DNA of 25,568 bases from Fragilaria crotonensis. Lineage: Eukaryota; Bacillariophyta; Fragilariophyceae; Fragilariales; Fragilariaceae. The stretch's first letter is position 1; each line of letters opens with the position of its first letter. Below the pieces are notes generated by a model. The model ran no database searches and was not told where the DNA came from. It was given only the letters and a program-made list of their open reading frames with translations. Below, one piece after another: positions 15,439 to 24,774 of this stretch. The translations under genes were made by a program, and so were the position numbers. The DNA is taken from NCBI GenBank assembly GCA_022925895.1, contig JAKSYS010000789.1, positions 1 to 25,568 of the forward strand. The letters are read 5' to 3'.

Positions 15439-16438
15439 ATGACGGACGATGCTGGCTCGTTCACGGCACCGGGTGCGGAGAAACAACTTAGCAAGAGAGG
15501 ACCAGCCTTCACAAGTGCAGAGGATCTCATTGTGGCGAGCTTTTATTGCCGCCTCTGAGAATGCAATCTGCGGAGCGCATCAAAGGGTCGCGTCTTCAAA
15601 GCCCACATGTTCGAGCTCTACAAAGACATGATTGCGGATGCAACCAAAACAAACCAGGCTCTCCTTGAGCAATCCTCTCACGCAACTAGAGAGTACATTA
15701 AAAGGAGTTGGAAATGCGTTTCCTCTTCGTTCCCCAGAGTCGATCTTCAACAGATTCAAGCAGCAGATTTCGGCGGAGGTCATGAAGTATATGGGCATTA
15801 CCGAGACAACAGAGATGTCTTCGGGTTGGAGCATGGACGACCACAAGACAGCCTGCCTAGGATTATTCAAAGACAGGTATGGTAGGGCATTCGATTTCTT
15901 TCCATGCTATGAATACCTCAAGGACAAGAACAAGTTCTCGTCGTTCAGGACAAAGTGCGACGAGGACAACGGTGGAGGAAAGAGACCAATTGGAAAGAAA
16001 CAAGCACGGCAGACAGAGCGCGATGCAAAACTCATCAAGGCAATTGTCTCTGAAGTGGTTGTGAAAAAGGAGAAGACGTCTCCTGCAAGTGGCGGTGGTG
16101 GTGAGTCTATTCTATCTGAATTTGATACTGCTATAACGACTGGTGCTCCGGGAAACGTTATGGGCGATGTTTTACAAAACATTTCGAACGTGATTGCAAA
16201 CGTAGGGACAGCAGTCCTTGAAAATATGAAGGCTGAGCAAGACATTAGGTTTCTTCAATCTCTGGACACACCGGATCGAAAGATGTATGCCAAGGAACAG
16301 TTGGCATTGCGAATGGCTGAGACTCGCCAGAAGAGGCGTCGCATAGAGTTCTCTCGCAGCTGCGTTATCGTTCTGTCTTCTGCCGAAAAGTCTACCAATG
16401 GTGAGGATCATGAGGGCGATGAGGAGCAACATACTTGA
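15439..16438 (+). pseudogene. Harbinger SANT/Myb-like DNA-binding protein, frameshifted
   Basis: The protein starts at the ATG at 15439 (an in-frame ATG at 15385 is possible). It opens with KRGPAFTSAEDLIVA, a SANT/Myb-like helix start. The sense then changes frame three times. Near 15538 it passes to AFIAASENAICGAHQ, near 15588 to FKAHMFELYKDMIAD, and near 15703 to GVGNAFPLRSPESIF. The last frame runs to TGA at 16436-16438. Later come GGKRPIGKKQARQ, resembling the NAM-associated C-terminal domain found in these proteins, and a basic-acidic helical tail. Family members bind subterminal DNA and bring the transposase to the element. The breaks at 15538 and 15703 fit 2-nt losses and that at 15588 a 1-nt loss in AAA. 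No intron fits such short gaps. The gene is either decayed or damaged by assembly. Confidence 0.8.
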
Positions 16439-16635
16439 GAACGAGAACAGGATTTAACATTACGAGAGCAACTCACAATACGAGGTCGTAGTAATGATTG
16501 ATAAGAATGACGACAACAGTTAACAAACAGCAGCAACATGGAGCGAGACGTAGTAGAATTACTATTACTAGAATGTAGAAGCAAACAACGACAATAGTGC
16601 TACTTCTAGTACTAGTAAGCAAGTATGATTACGTT

Positions 16636-18151
16636 TTACGCTTCTATGTGATCCATTATAGAATCGCGGAGCCTGAGATGCTCGTCTAAGTCGTATAAGC
16701 ATTCCCAACGTCGCTGCACATACTGGAGCCGCAACGATTCAAGAATCCGACGTTCGCGATCTGTCATCGTGTCATCTTGCTGGTTGTTTGTTCCATAAAG
16801 TTGAGCATGAAGATGCATTTCTGCAGCTCGTCGGTCAACGTATACTTGCTCTGCTTCGTCGGCAACTCCACCTGCTACCGGCGTGTCGTCGCCTCGAGCA
16901 AGTCCTGGAAATGCATAGAAGTCCTCGGATTCTTCTTCGTCTTGTGCCATTCGAGATGCTACCATCATGTTGTGAAGGCACAGACAACACTTCACGACAC
17001 TAGCAATGTTGCTTACGTACCACAGCTCAATTTTTCCAACGAGCAAATGGAATTTACGTTGGAGGACTCCGAAGGCTCGCTCAACATCCTTTCGTGCGGA
17101 TTCTTGCCACACTGCATACCGGCATGCTCTCCTCCCAACTGGCTCCTGCAAGGTTTTGACAAATCTACTCAATTCTGGGTAGATACCATCGACAAGAATC
17201 CAAAGACGATTGAAAACCTTTTCGTCACCGATTGTAAACTCAAAGTCCACGTCTCGTGCAAAGCTTCCGTCCAGGAATGCCTTCAACAAGCAGCTCCGGT
17301 TCCAAATGTTTCTGTCGTTCAAGGATCCAGGCCAACCAAAAGAGTGATGCCAAAACCACAAGTTGTGGTCAGCCATTGCTTCCAAAACAATGGTTGGTTT
17401 GCCCAACTTTCCCTTGTTCGCTCCCTGCCATGCCACTGGACAGTTTTTCCAGCCGACATGCATACAATCAAGTGACCCTACTACCATTCCAGCAACGCCG
17501 TGACAAGCCTCATGTAAGGCAGAAAGTCTCCGAGCATCACTGCGGGTCATCTGTCTCCCATACACACTTTGTAACTCATCTTTGGTCGACACAATTGTAG
17601 AAAACTTTATCAAGCTTCGACGAGCCAAAGTCTCGCTCATTTGGAAGTAATCCATGAACGCAGACGGGGAGCAGCCATATGCAAGCTGCTTGATTGCAAC
17701 AAGCACCTTTGCCACCGGAGATATATTGTACCGTCCGGTGACATCCTGTATGTTGGTGAAGAAAGGGTCGGCTTTGCCACAGACCTGAACAAAGAGATTC
17801 AACAATTGATTTTGTGACACGAAAGATTCTTTCGAATTGTCTGTCATCAAAGAGAGGTGTCGGCGAGAAATAATCACTTTCAATAGCACGTCTTGCTCGT
17901 TCGTAGGAATATGATGAAAGTCGTGGTTTTTTCTTCATCCGTTCATCGTTGTCACCGCGGCTGATGCGAATCGTCCTCAAAGCAATTCGTGCAATTTGTT
18001 CAGCTTTAAGCTTCCGGCTGTCGTCAGCTCTCTCTTGGTGGTCTTGATATGTTGTCTCTTCTGCATACCACAATAACAAAATAGGAATCAAAGCTGACAC
18101 CACCAACAACATGAATGCTGTTGCAGCACTTTGCTGCGGAGCGGAGTTCAT
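16636..18151 (-). pseudogene. PIF/Harbinger DDE transposase with one frame break
   Basis: The ATG at 18151 opens a frame with a hydrophobic stretch near residues 13-28 (AFMLLVVSALIPILLL), a basic helical region and FDDRQFERIFRVTKS. Near 17785-17810 the sense shifts frame to FVQVCGKADPFF and continues to the stop at 16636. The catalytic domain shows the DDE triad in context: D in GSLDCMHVGWKNCP, D in GSLNDRNIWNRS and E in KDVERAFGVLQRKF. Between the first two lie GKPTIVLEAMAD and HHSFGWPGS, all signature of the PIF/Harbinger DDE_Tnp_4 or plant-transposon family. It cuts and pastes the element at TWA sites. The C-terminus is Gln/Arg/Glu-rich. The shift is +1 or -2 nt. The gene converges on the Myb-like gene. 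Confidence 0.88.
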
Positions 18152-18262
18152 TGCGGTCCAATTCGAGCGTTCGACCCTACTGTGAAATTGTGATTTTTGT
18201 TGGGGGGAACTCGGCAAAGCTACTGCAAGCTACTGCAAAGCTACGACGAGATGAGAAGCACG

Positions 18263-18291
18263 CTGGAGTAGCATTCGTTTTGCTACTCCAG
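18263..18291. repeat. Perfect 11-bp hairpin upstream of the transposase
   Basis: CTGGAGTAGCA at 18263-18273 and its exact reverse complement at 18281-18291 enclose a 7-base loop. It lies about 110 bp upstream of the transposase ATG on the minus strand, in the presumed promoter or 5' UTR. Any role is unknown. Confidence 0.6.
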
Positions 18292-18505
18292 AGTAAAACT
18301 TCGTACGTACCGTACCGTCCCTATTCCAACGATTTGATATTTGATATCATGATATTTGCAATATGAATCTCCCGCCTTGAAAGTTGCCACTTAAAGAACT
18401 TTAATTTCGAGCAGGCCAGCCATTTGGTTAAACCGTCAGAGAACGCTACGGTTGTGAAAGATACTGTTTTCGTCACTATTACGTTATTTGATCCGGAAAT
18501 TTGCG

Positions 18506-18533
18506 ATTTGATATCATTCCTTGGAGGATGCTC
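18506..18533 (-). repeat. Harbinger terminal inverted repeat, right
   Basis: Reverse complement of 15088-15115 with about four mismatches in 28; the outer 15 bases are identical. It is followed directly by TAA at 18534-18536. Confidence 0.9.
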
Positions 18534-18855
18534 TAATAGATTGGTACGACGATAGGTCTGTTTGTTGAAACCACAATATCAACACACAGTACCTACGTGC
18601 CAATCAGACAACGATACAGTACTGCAGTCAACACTGGGAGATTAAATCGCTTGTAAATCGGAAAAATGAATTAGAATGAGACTATCATTCGTTTCCGAAG
18701 CTGGTCCGTTTACAATTGACCTTTTCGTTCACACGTGATACGTTCTCAATCTTGCCGGCACTCAATCGTGACCGCTTCCGTTTCTCCTTAATGTCTTGTT
18801 TAGACTCCACGGTTCTCCATCCGGTATTCGTTTCGTCGCCGTTCGTCCTCTCACT

Positions 18856-19583
18856 ATGTCCGGTGGTCATTCCGTCAGTTATATTTTATTCAACACTGTT
18901 ATCTGCTCCTTTGTAGTGTCGTGTTAATTCCCTCTTTTCATTACGTCAACACACAAGCATTCTGTCAGATGTATGCCGACGTAATCTCTCCTAGGTATGG
19001 TGTCACCTCTCTTCAACAGAAGAATGAAATCGACAATAACCATGCAGAGCGATGCTGTCACGAGACTCAGTCGGTATCTGAGGAGCAACTCTGGAACAGT
19101 CCCTCGTTCTCGGTCATTCGTCGTTGGTATAAGGTTCGTACTCAGTTGAAAGCCATGGAAGGTAAGATTCAGCAATGGTGCCAGAACGACACGCAGGCAA
19201 TCACAGATTTTGGATTTCTTGCTCCTTCTGCCTTTGGGTTTAGAAGTGCAACCATTCCCTGCAAAAAGTGCGCTTGCAGTACATGCGATGCCCTCGCCGT
19301 GCTGGAAGAAACGTGCAAGACTCTCATTATTAGTAAGCAGCAACTTGCCAATGCGGAGAAGGAGCATGCTGAAGCAAAGAACGAACATGCTGAAGCTGAA
19401 AACAGAATGATGCCGAATTATCGCTCCGCCAAGAAAGACAGGGCGCTGGAACTGCTTGGTAAAATTCTGGCCGACAAAGCCGAGCTGGTCGCCAGCCATC
19501 TCAATTTGATTTCCAAAGATGCCAATTTGGAGCATTGGGGGCTGCTGGAATGGAACGTCTCTTGTAGCTTTAATCGATCTTGA
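18856..19583 (+). CDS. Unrecognised coiled-coil protein with one probable intron
   Basis: A short exon (ATG at 18856, MSGGHS) can join across a 95-bp intron, 18874-18968 (GTCAGT...TGTCAG), in frame to a second exon that begins ATG TAT GCC at 18969 and runs to TGA at 19581-19583, about 210 residues. Visible are a Trp/Arg-rich region, a metal-binding-like C-K-K-C-A-C-S-T-C cluster near 19261-19286, and a charged coiled coil around 19330-19410 with a repeated H-A-E-A motif. Near the end, after LEHWG at the G run 19537-19541, another frame reads SLVALIDLDLAKVSDD and stops at 19651-19653. It may be the true C-terminus if the run is miscounted. No family was recognised. It follows the transposon by about 320 bp. 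Exon 1 is the weakest part of the model. Confidence 0.5.
18874..18968 (+). other. Probable intron, 95 bp
   Basis: It starts GTCAGT and ends TGTCAG, with a T-rich middle, and joins two in-frame coding stretches. The size suits short diatom introns. Support is by splice-site appearance and frame only. Confidence 0.4.
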
Positions 19584-19653
19584 TTTGGCCAAGGTTTCCG
19601 ATGACCTTTCAAATGCGAGAGTCAATCTCCACGTCGGATCCAGCTCATCTTAG

Positions 19654-20334
19654 TTTGGCATCCTAGCCATCCTTCTCAACTGGAATTGATAAGCTTGACG
19701 ATCACCAGGTATTGCTTGATCCATTCTTGGAAAATCAGAAGCGCGTTCTTTCGGAACATCAGCTATGCTAAAGAGCACGGATTTGAATTATCCCAAGAAG
19801 ATGAATGCGACAGTCAAAGGCATCAATGAATGGAACATTGCCAAGTCTACGGGTTGATCTACGCCAAACTTCTATGCGCCTGGTTGTGAACGCCAGGAAA
19901 GGGACTGATCACAACCCAGTTTGTATGTCATGCCAAAATTTTTCTGGGGCGTGGTGTTAGCACCGCTCTATTGCGAGCGAGTGAATGCGAAAGTGTGCAC
20001 TAACTACTTAGTACATCAGGTGTTTAAATTAATGGTGGATTGTACACCTTATGATACACCTTTTCATTTGAATTGTTAGGACACGATTCCAATGCACCAA
20101 CCACAGGTAAAGCTGCGCGATATTGTGGTCAAGCCAAGCTTAATGATTTGCATTCATGCTGCCAAGGGCTCACAAGGACTGAGTGGTTTTGTTGCTGAAA
20201 GGTGATGCGAACGTGCATGCTATTGCGACATGCGAGTCTGTCTGACAAGCTCTCTAGACTAAATGTGGAAGTATCGGACAAACAAGGAATTTACTTCTAA
20301 GAAACTCTTTGCAAATTTACGGTTGAGCAACAAT
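19654..20334. other. Intergenic stretch, nothing recognised
   Basis: About 680 bp between the coiled-coil gene and the kinase gene's poly(A) signal. I see no open frame of note, tandem repeat or RNA gene. Confidence 0.4.
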
Positions 20335-20340
20335 TTTATT
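20335..20340 (-). terminator. Putative poly(A) signal of the kinase gene
   Basis: AATAAA on the minus strand, 43 bp past the stop codon at 20383. Position and sequence fit a polyadenylation signal. Confidence 0.5.
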
Positions 20341-20382
20341 TAGCCAATCTATGACACCTACGTAGGGCAGAGTAGAGTGGAG

Positions 20383-22769
20383 CTAGATTGACGCGCTTGT
20401 TCTCAGGTCGGCAACGAACACTTTTCGAAACTCCTCAAACGACACGGTCCCTGTGTTAGTCAGGTCCATGATATTGAACAACTCTGCAATCTCATTGTCT
20501 GTGTATTCGGGATCCATATCTCGCATAATCTTCGCGACGGACTCGCGTCCGAAACCCATTACCGTCCACACCGACAGCAAGGAAGGCTTCCATCGGATTG
20601 TTGTACGGGAACTCTTTTTCAATCTGTGGACGATGGCCTTCTTCAAATCGCGTCGCAAGCATAATTCACGGAGTGATGCCTTTGCATCGGGATTCAAATC
20701 CATGAGTCGGCGGTACTCTCTTCCTGCCATGACTTGGCAAACACAGGAATCTGATTCACATCGGGCGGTACAGTTTCGCTTCAATCCTGTGATTACCGAT
20801 TGCTCACCACAAATATTGCCTTTACTGGCCGTGAAGACATGCTCACCTTCCACTGTGACCTTGACGTCACCGCTGTCAACAATGTAGAGAGTATCCCCAT
20901 TCGCCCCCTGGCTGTATATCACGTCGCCTTTCTTGAAGGTTTGTATTGGATTATTCTGGAGAGTAAGGATCATCTTTGCTCTGTTTCTCCTTCGGATGCG
21001 ATCCTTCTCCTTGACTGCAAGCATCAAGCCCAGTTCGGATGATTGCAGGTACTTTGAAAGTATTCTCGACTTATTTCAATCACGTGGACTGGTGTCTTGC
21101 ATCGAATCGTACCAGACCGAATACTCTTTGGATGGAGCAATGCACCTTCACCAAAGAAATCGCCTTGGCTTCGTTCAGCTCTAGATCCATTTGAAGTCGT
21201 GACTTCAATCGTCCCCGAATTGATAATGTACATGTGGTTTCCAATGTCGCCCTCATTGTAAACAATATGGTTCTTAGGGAAGAATTTGTGCTTCATGTTC
21301 TCAGCAAGCAGACTGCGAAATTCAGCCATTGATATTGATTCATCGTGGTCCGTATCATCATGTGTCTCTCCATCAGTATGGTGTAGCAGCGGCAAGAAAC
21401 CGCCATTCTTGGCGTACATTGTTTTGAATGACTCATCAATTAACGATGTTTGTCGCCGAGTGTGGTTTTCGTTATCGCTCCAGTTCACGACATCCTGCAG
21501 AAAATTAGCTTGCAGCCTAGTCTTCATGGCGCGAATACGGCGCAATCGTTCGTCTGATCCAGTAATGGCGGCGGTAGGCGCAGTCGTTCCGTTGACCCAT
21601 GGATGCTCCAACATTTCTTCAGCCGTCATCCTTTTGCTGGCGTCAGGTTCAATGAGTCGTTCCAGTAGTTCTTTCGCACTCGCTGACAAATGAGCCGTCA
21701 TGGGTGAATCACGAATAGGTGGAGGCACGCCACTCTTGATGCGAGTTTCCAATTCCTCATCGGTTAGGTTTCCCGTGAGAACAAATGGATGTAGGCCCAC
21801 GAGCATGATGTAGAGTATTACGCCAAGAGCCCACATATCCATCGGCGGTTCAAAGGGTTCCGATGCTTCCTTCTTATGAAAGGTTTCGGGTGGAGCGTAT
21901 GCAGGAGTGAATGCCGTACTCTGGTTATCTCCGCCTGGTATCTGCGTGCAGCCAAAGTCAACTAATTTGACAATCGAATCTGACGCCTGTTCGGAGCTCA
22001 GCATGAGGTTTTCTGGTTTTAAATCAGCGTGCACCACACCAATGCCATGGAGAAAGGCCAACGCGGATGCCACTTCCCGAACGAGTCTCGCGGCATCTGC
22101 TTCCGAGTAGGCTCCATTCTTGATTAAATGATCAAACATCTCACCACCTGATATGTAATCCATGACAACGTGGAAGTAATCCTCGTCTTCAAAATAGGTA
22201 TGAAGTGATACGATATGAGGATGTCCTCCGAATTGTAGTACATATTGCATAGCCCTCATTTCTCTTTGAAAGGAGTCCCGATCTGTGTAGGATCGGCTTA
22301 TGCTCTTGACAGCCACCTGTTCCCCCGTCTTCTTGTCGACGGCCAGTTGTACCTTGGCATACGCACCCTCGCCCAATCGTTTGCTGGAAAGTGTAAAGTG
22401 AGTCTGAAGCATGTTTTCTTCATCCGTATTTTCACCGTCATTGTGAATACCTCGTTCGCAAGACGAGGCCATGGATAACAACGAAAATGATGGAAAGTGC
22501 ATTTGGAACCTGGACAATGCGGACGCAGTAGCCGTAGTCATTTCATCACGACGTTTTTGCTGTTTCAGAGCAGCATTACAGTTGATCCGCTGCCGTAATG
22601 ACAGCAGTTTTTCCCCATCTGTGTCGATGCCATCATTAGCGGAATCGTTGTCGATCCACCAACACAAGAGCGCTGCGGCAGTAGCAGCTGCTGCTGACGC
22701 TGTCCAAGGAATTGCCGCAAGAGGATCGTGATACATCCGATTCCTTCGTGGAATCAAATGTCGATACAT
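20383..22769 (-). CDS. Protein kinase with EF-hands and two cyclic-nucleotide-binding domains
   Basis: Starts at ATG 22769. Residues 17-37 are hydrophobic (a possible membrane anchor or targeting segment). The kinase domain runs from about 125 to 392: GEGAYAKV (133-140), VAVK (K155), HADLKPEN (247-254), DFG (271-273), APPE (292-295), DMWALG (311-316), closest in style to CaMK/CDPK kinases. HAD replaces HRD and APPE replaces APE. An EF-hand loop DTDHDESISMAE spans 472-483. A first cNMP-binding domain (about 494-575) has GE at 540-541 and R551. The frame ends at 21024-21026. One missing A in the run 21052-21054 would carry it on into a 214-codon frame with a second cNMP domain (GE 74-75, R84) and an EF-hand DLTNTGTVSFEE (188-199), stop at 20383. 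The whole protein is about 795 residues. A role sensing both Ca2+ and cAMP or cGMP is inferred. It is probably a host gene. Confidence 0.85.
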
Positions 22770-23827
22770 TGTATATTGTATCGAGCGCAGTGATGTGAGG
22801 TGTGAGGCGTGTGTCGTATATTCAGTATAATAGATAATAGGCGATCGGCGCCAATGGGTTCGTTCCTTTCTTGTCTTTTTGGACGACTATGAGCGTACCA
22901 ATACTAGAGTTGGAGCACACCTGGCACTGAAGTAATCCGCGCGTGTTCGATGAAATCTAGCGTATAGCTTTAGCGTCACAATGAAGATGAAGTAATTAGG
23001 AATCCAAGCCGAGCAATCCAGCACGTAGCGTCGAGCCTGGAGAAGATTCACCCAGTACGATAGGACGATACGACGATTATGAATGCAAAGGTGAAAGTTG
23101 ACTGACACCACCACAACACCAAAAGGCAAACAAAAGAACAAATATGAATTGGTTCTTGTTGCAAATGTGCTCTTCTGCGTGGGCTCAGTGTTCTTACGGA
23201 TTGTGCAATGTGGACGACAATCAGGAGAACGGATCGATGTCGTTATTTTTTATGCTCATACCGATTTGTTGGATGTCCTGTTGACTCGTCGGTTTTGTGC
23301 GGTGATGAGTCGTCTGGTCCTAGTAGAGAGTTCTACGAGGAATGCTCGTAGTGGTGCAAAGCATGTCATCCCTCGTATGCATACTTGCAACTTGCATACA
23401 AGTCGTACAGTAGATAGGAGGTTTCTTTGTGATTCGTGGATGGGCAGGTGGTGACATCGCACATTCCTCAATGCGTGGTCTGTCGTCGGCCGTATCATCA
23501 TAGTTTGCGCTGCTTGTATGTCATACGCTTGTGCTGTGCAGGATCCGATTAGAATGCAAGGAAATGACGTCAACATTATCGTCACAGTAATGAAGCTGCG
23601 TGGGACCTTCACGTAGAGCACAAGTGACACGCGTAGGCCGAAGAAAACACGGAATCTTCGTTTCTCATTTTTCATGGGTTTTCCAATACGCCGGCCCAGC
23701 CTCTTCCACGCCAGCCCGTTAATGTTTGAATGTTGTTATGCGTGGAACAGCATGCTTGAAACGACTCTCCGTTAGTACCGAATGATTTCCATTGCCATGT
23801 GTTATGTTTGCATATGATATTAGCCCT
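22770..23827. other. Intergenic stretch upstream of the kinase gene
   Basis: The first 100-200 bp must hold the kinase promoter and 5' UTR; no certain core element is seen. Several open frames of 80-140 codons occur on both strands (for example 22887-23141 minus, 23256-23675 minus, 23098-23454 plus). They overlap, lack recognisable motifs, and some lack a proper start. I call none of them. Confidence 0.4.
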
Positions 23828-24475
23828 GTGCCGCCACTCGACGGCGGCATTTGCGGATTTTTACCAGTAATGCCGCCACTCGTACAACAGGGCGGCATTT
23901 GCGGATTATTTTCTACCAGTAATGCCGCCACCACTCGTACAACATGGCAGCATTTGCGGATTTTCTACCAGTAATGCCGCCACTCGTACAACAGGGCGGC
24001 ATTTGCGGATTTTCTACCAGTAATGCCGCCACTTTCGTACAACAGGCGGCATTTGCGGATTTTCTACCAGTAATGCCGCCACTGCAACAGGGCGGCATTT
24101 GCGGATATTTTCTACCAGTAATGCCGCCACTAGTCGTAAACGGCGGCGGCATTTGTGAATAACTATGATAATTCATCACACCTCGATCCATTTCAAGCAA
24201 TGTGGTATGAACTACAATACTAATCAGTGTCTCTACCAGTAATGCCACCACTCGTACCCGACGGCTCATCTTGTGGATTATTTTCTACCAGTATTAATGC
24301 CGCCACTTGTATACAATGGCGGCATTTGTGGATTTTTTTCTACCAGTAATGCCGCCACTTGTATGCTGTGGCGGCATTTGCGGATTATTTTCTACCAGTA
24401 ATGCCGCCGCCTTCACAAATGGCGGCATTTGCGGATTATTTTCTACCAGTAATGCCGCCAATTGTTCGGAGACAT
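23828..24475 (+). repeat. Hairpin minisatellite, direct-orientation arm
   Basis: TACCAGTA occurs eleven times (23862, 23914, 23966, 24015, 24065, 24113, 24234, 24286, 24341, 24393, 24444), mostly 48-55 bp apart. Each unit has AATGCCGCC, a variable 8-14-base loop, then GGCGGCATT and TTGCGGATT-TTTTC. Every unit can therefore fold into a short hairpin. A 121-bp gap after 24113 holds unrelated sequence. Loops differ (ACTCGTACAACAG, ACTTGTATGCTGT, GCCTTCACAAAT and others), while the stems are conserved. Confidence 0.9.
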
Positions 24476-24507
24476 TATATATCTTAGTTTCATCAACAAG
24501 AAAGAGC

Positions 24508-24580
24508 AGCAATGCCTAGGTTAGTAGGTTACAAACTTGTTTTTTGAAACAAGGTCCGGGGTTCGATCCCCGAAAAATGC
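24508..24580 (+). ncRNA. tRNA-like Pol III promoter relic
   Basis: GGTTCGATCCC at 24560-24570 fits the B-box consensus of tRNA genes. TAGGTTAGTAGG at 24517-24528 fits the A box except at one position. A 6-7-bp stem (CTTGTT/AACAAG) lies between them. The T stem pairs for only three bases in canonical register and the acceptor ends barely pair. It is thus not a working tRNA, but could be a tRNA-derived SINE piece or decayed tRNA. The antisense frame gives GDRTPDL, a peptide commonly produced by antisense tRNA sequence. It sits in the spacer between the two hairpin arms. Confidence 0.35.
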
Positions 24581-24612
24581 TAAAAACCTATTTCTTGTGA
24601 TAATCAAAATTC

Positions 24613-24740
24613 GGAAACTATCGTGATGCGTAGTACAGTTGTGAAAAAGGACACCGCTAGCTGTGACATTGTTCATGGTAGCAGCAGATCCGAGATCAAC
24701 AGGGAAACCATCATGAGAAGGAGTACAGTTGTGAAGAAGC
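24613..24740 (+). repeat. Direct repeat in the spacer of the fold-back array
   Basis: agtacagttgtgaa occurs at 24632-24645 and 24722-24735, inside a looser match of nearly 40 bp (24613-24650 and 24703-24740) at 90-bp offset. It is the only further structure seen in the spacer between the two hairpin arms. Confidence 0.6.
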
Positions 24741-24774
24741 AAGAACAAGGCTGCTGTCTCGACGTTGCCATCAT

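Larger units (their letters stand above)
15088..18533. mobile_element. PIF/Harbinger DNA transposon, 3.45 kb
   Basis: Terminal inverted repeats begin with GAGCATCCTCCAAGG at 15088 and end with its reverse complement at 18533. Each end is flanked by TAA (15085-15087 and 18534-18536), the 3-bp duplication diagnostic of PIF/Harbinger. Inside are the two genes typical of the superfamily, in convergent orientation: a SANT/Myb-like protein on the plus strand and a DDE transposase on the minus strand. Their 3' ends are about 200 bp apart. Both genes contain frame breaks, so this copy may be non-autonomous now. The subterminal regions are dense in ATTTGATA/TATCAAAT words, candidate binding sites for the element's own proteins. 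Confidence 0.93.

Noticed and set aside
16777-17475. 232-codon plus-strand frame
   Set aside because: Antisense to the transposase, whose DDE motifs are clear on the minus strand.
18924-19625. 233-codon minus-strand frame
   Set aside because: Antisense to the coiled-coil gene; the plus strand shows a splice junction, coiled coil and Cys cluster. Without transcripts the choice is not absolute.
23098-23454. 118-codon plus-strand frame beginning with a TTG
   Set aside because: No ATG before codon 70, no motif, and overlapped by equally long minus-strand frames.
23828-24475. CRISPR-like array (regular ~50-bp repeats)
   Set aside because: The between-repeat parts are loops of the same hairpin, not unrelated spacers; an inverted arm exists and the context is eukaryotic.
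23913-24512. Open frames through the hairpin array on both strands (for example 23913-24269 minus)
   Set aside because: They only translate the minisatellite and have no start context or non-repeat sequence.
24508-24580. Functional tRNA gene
   Set aside because: The B box is good, but the T stem and acceptor stem do not pair properly; kept only as a tRNA-like relic.
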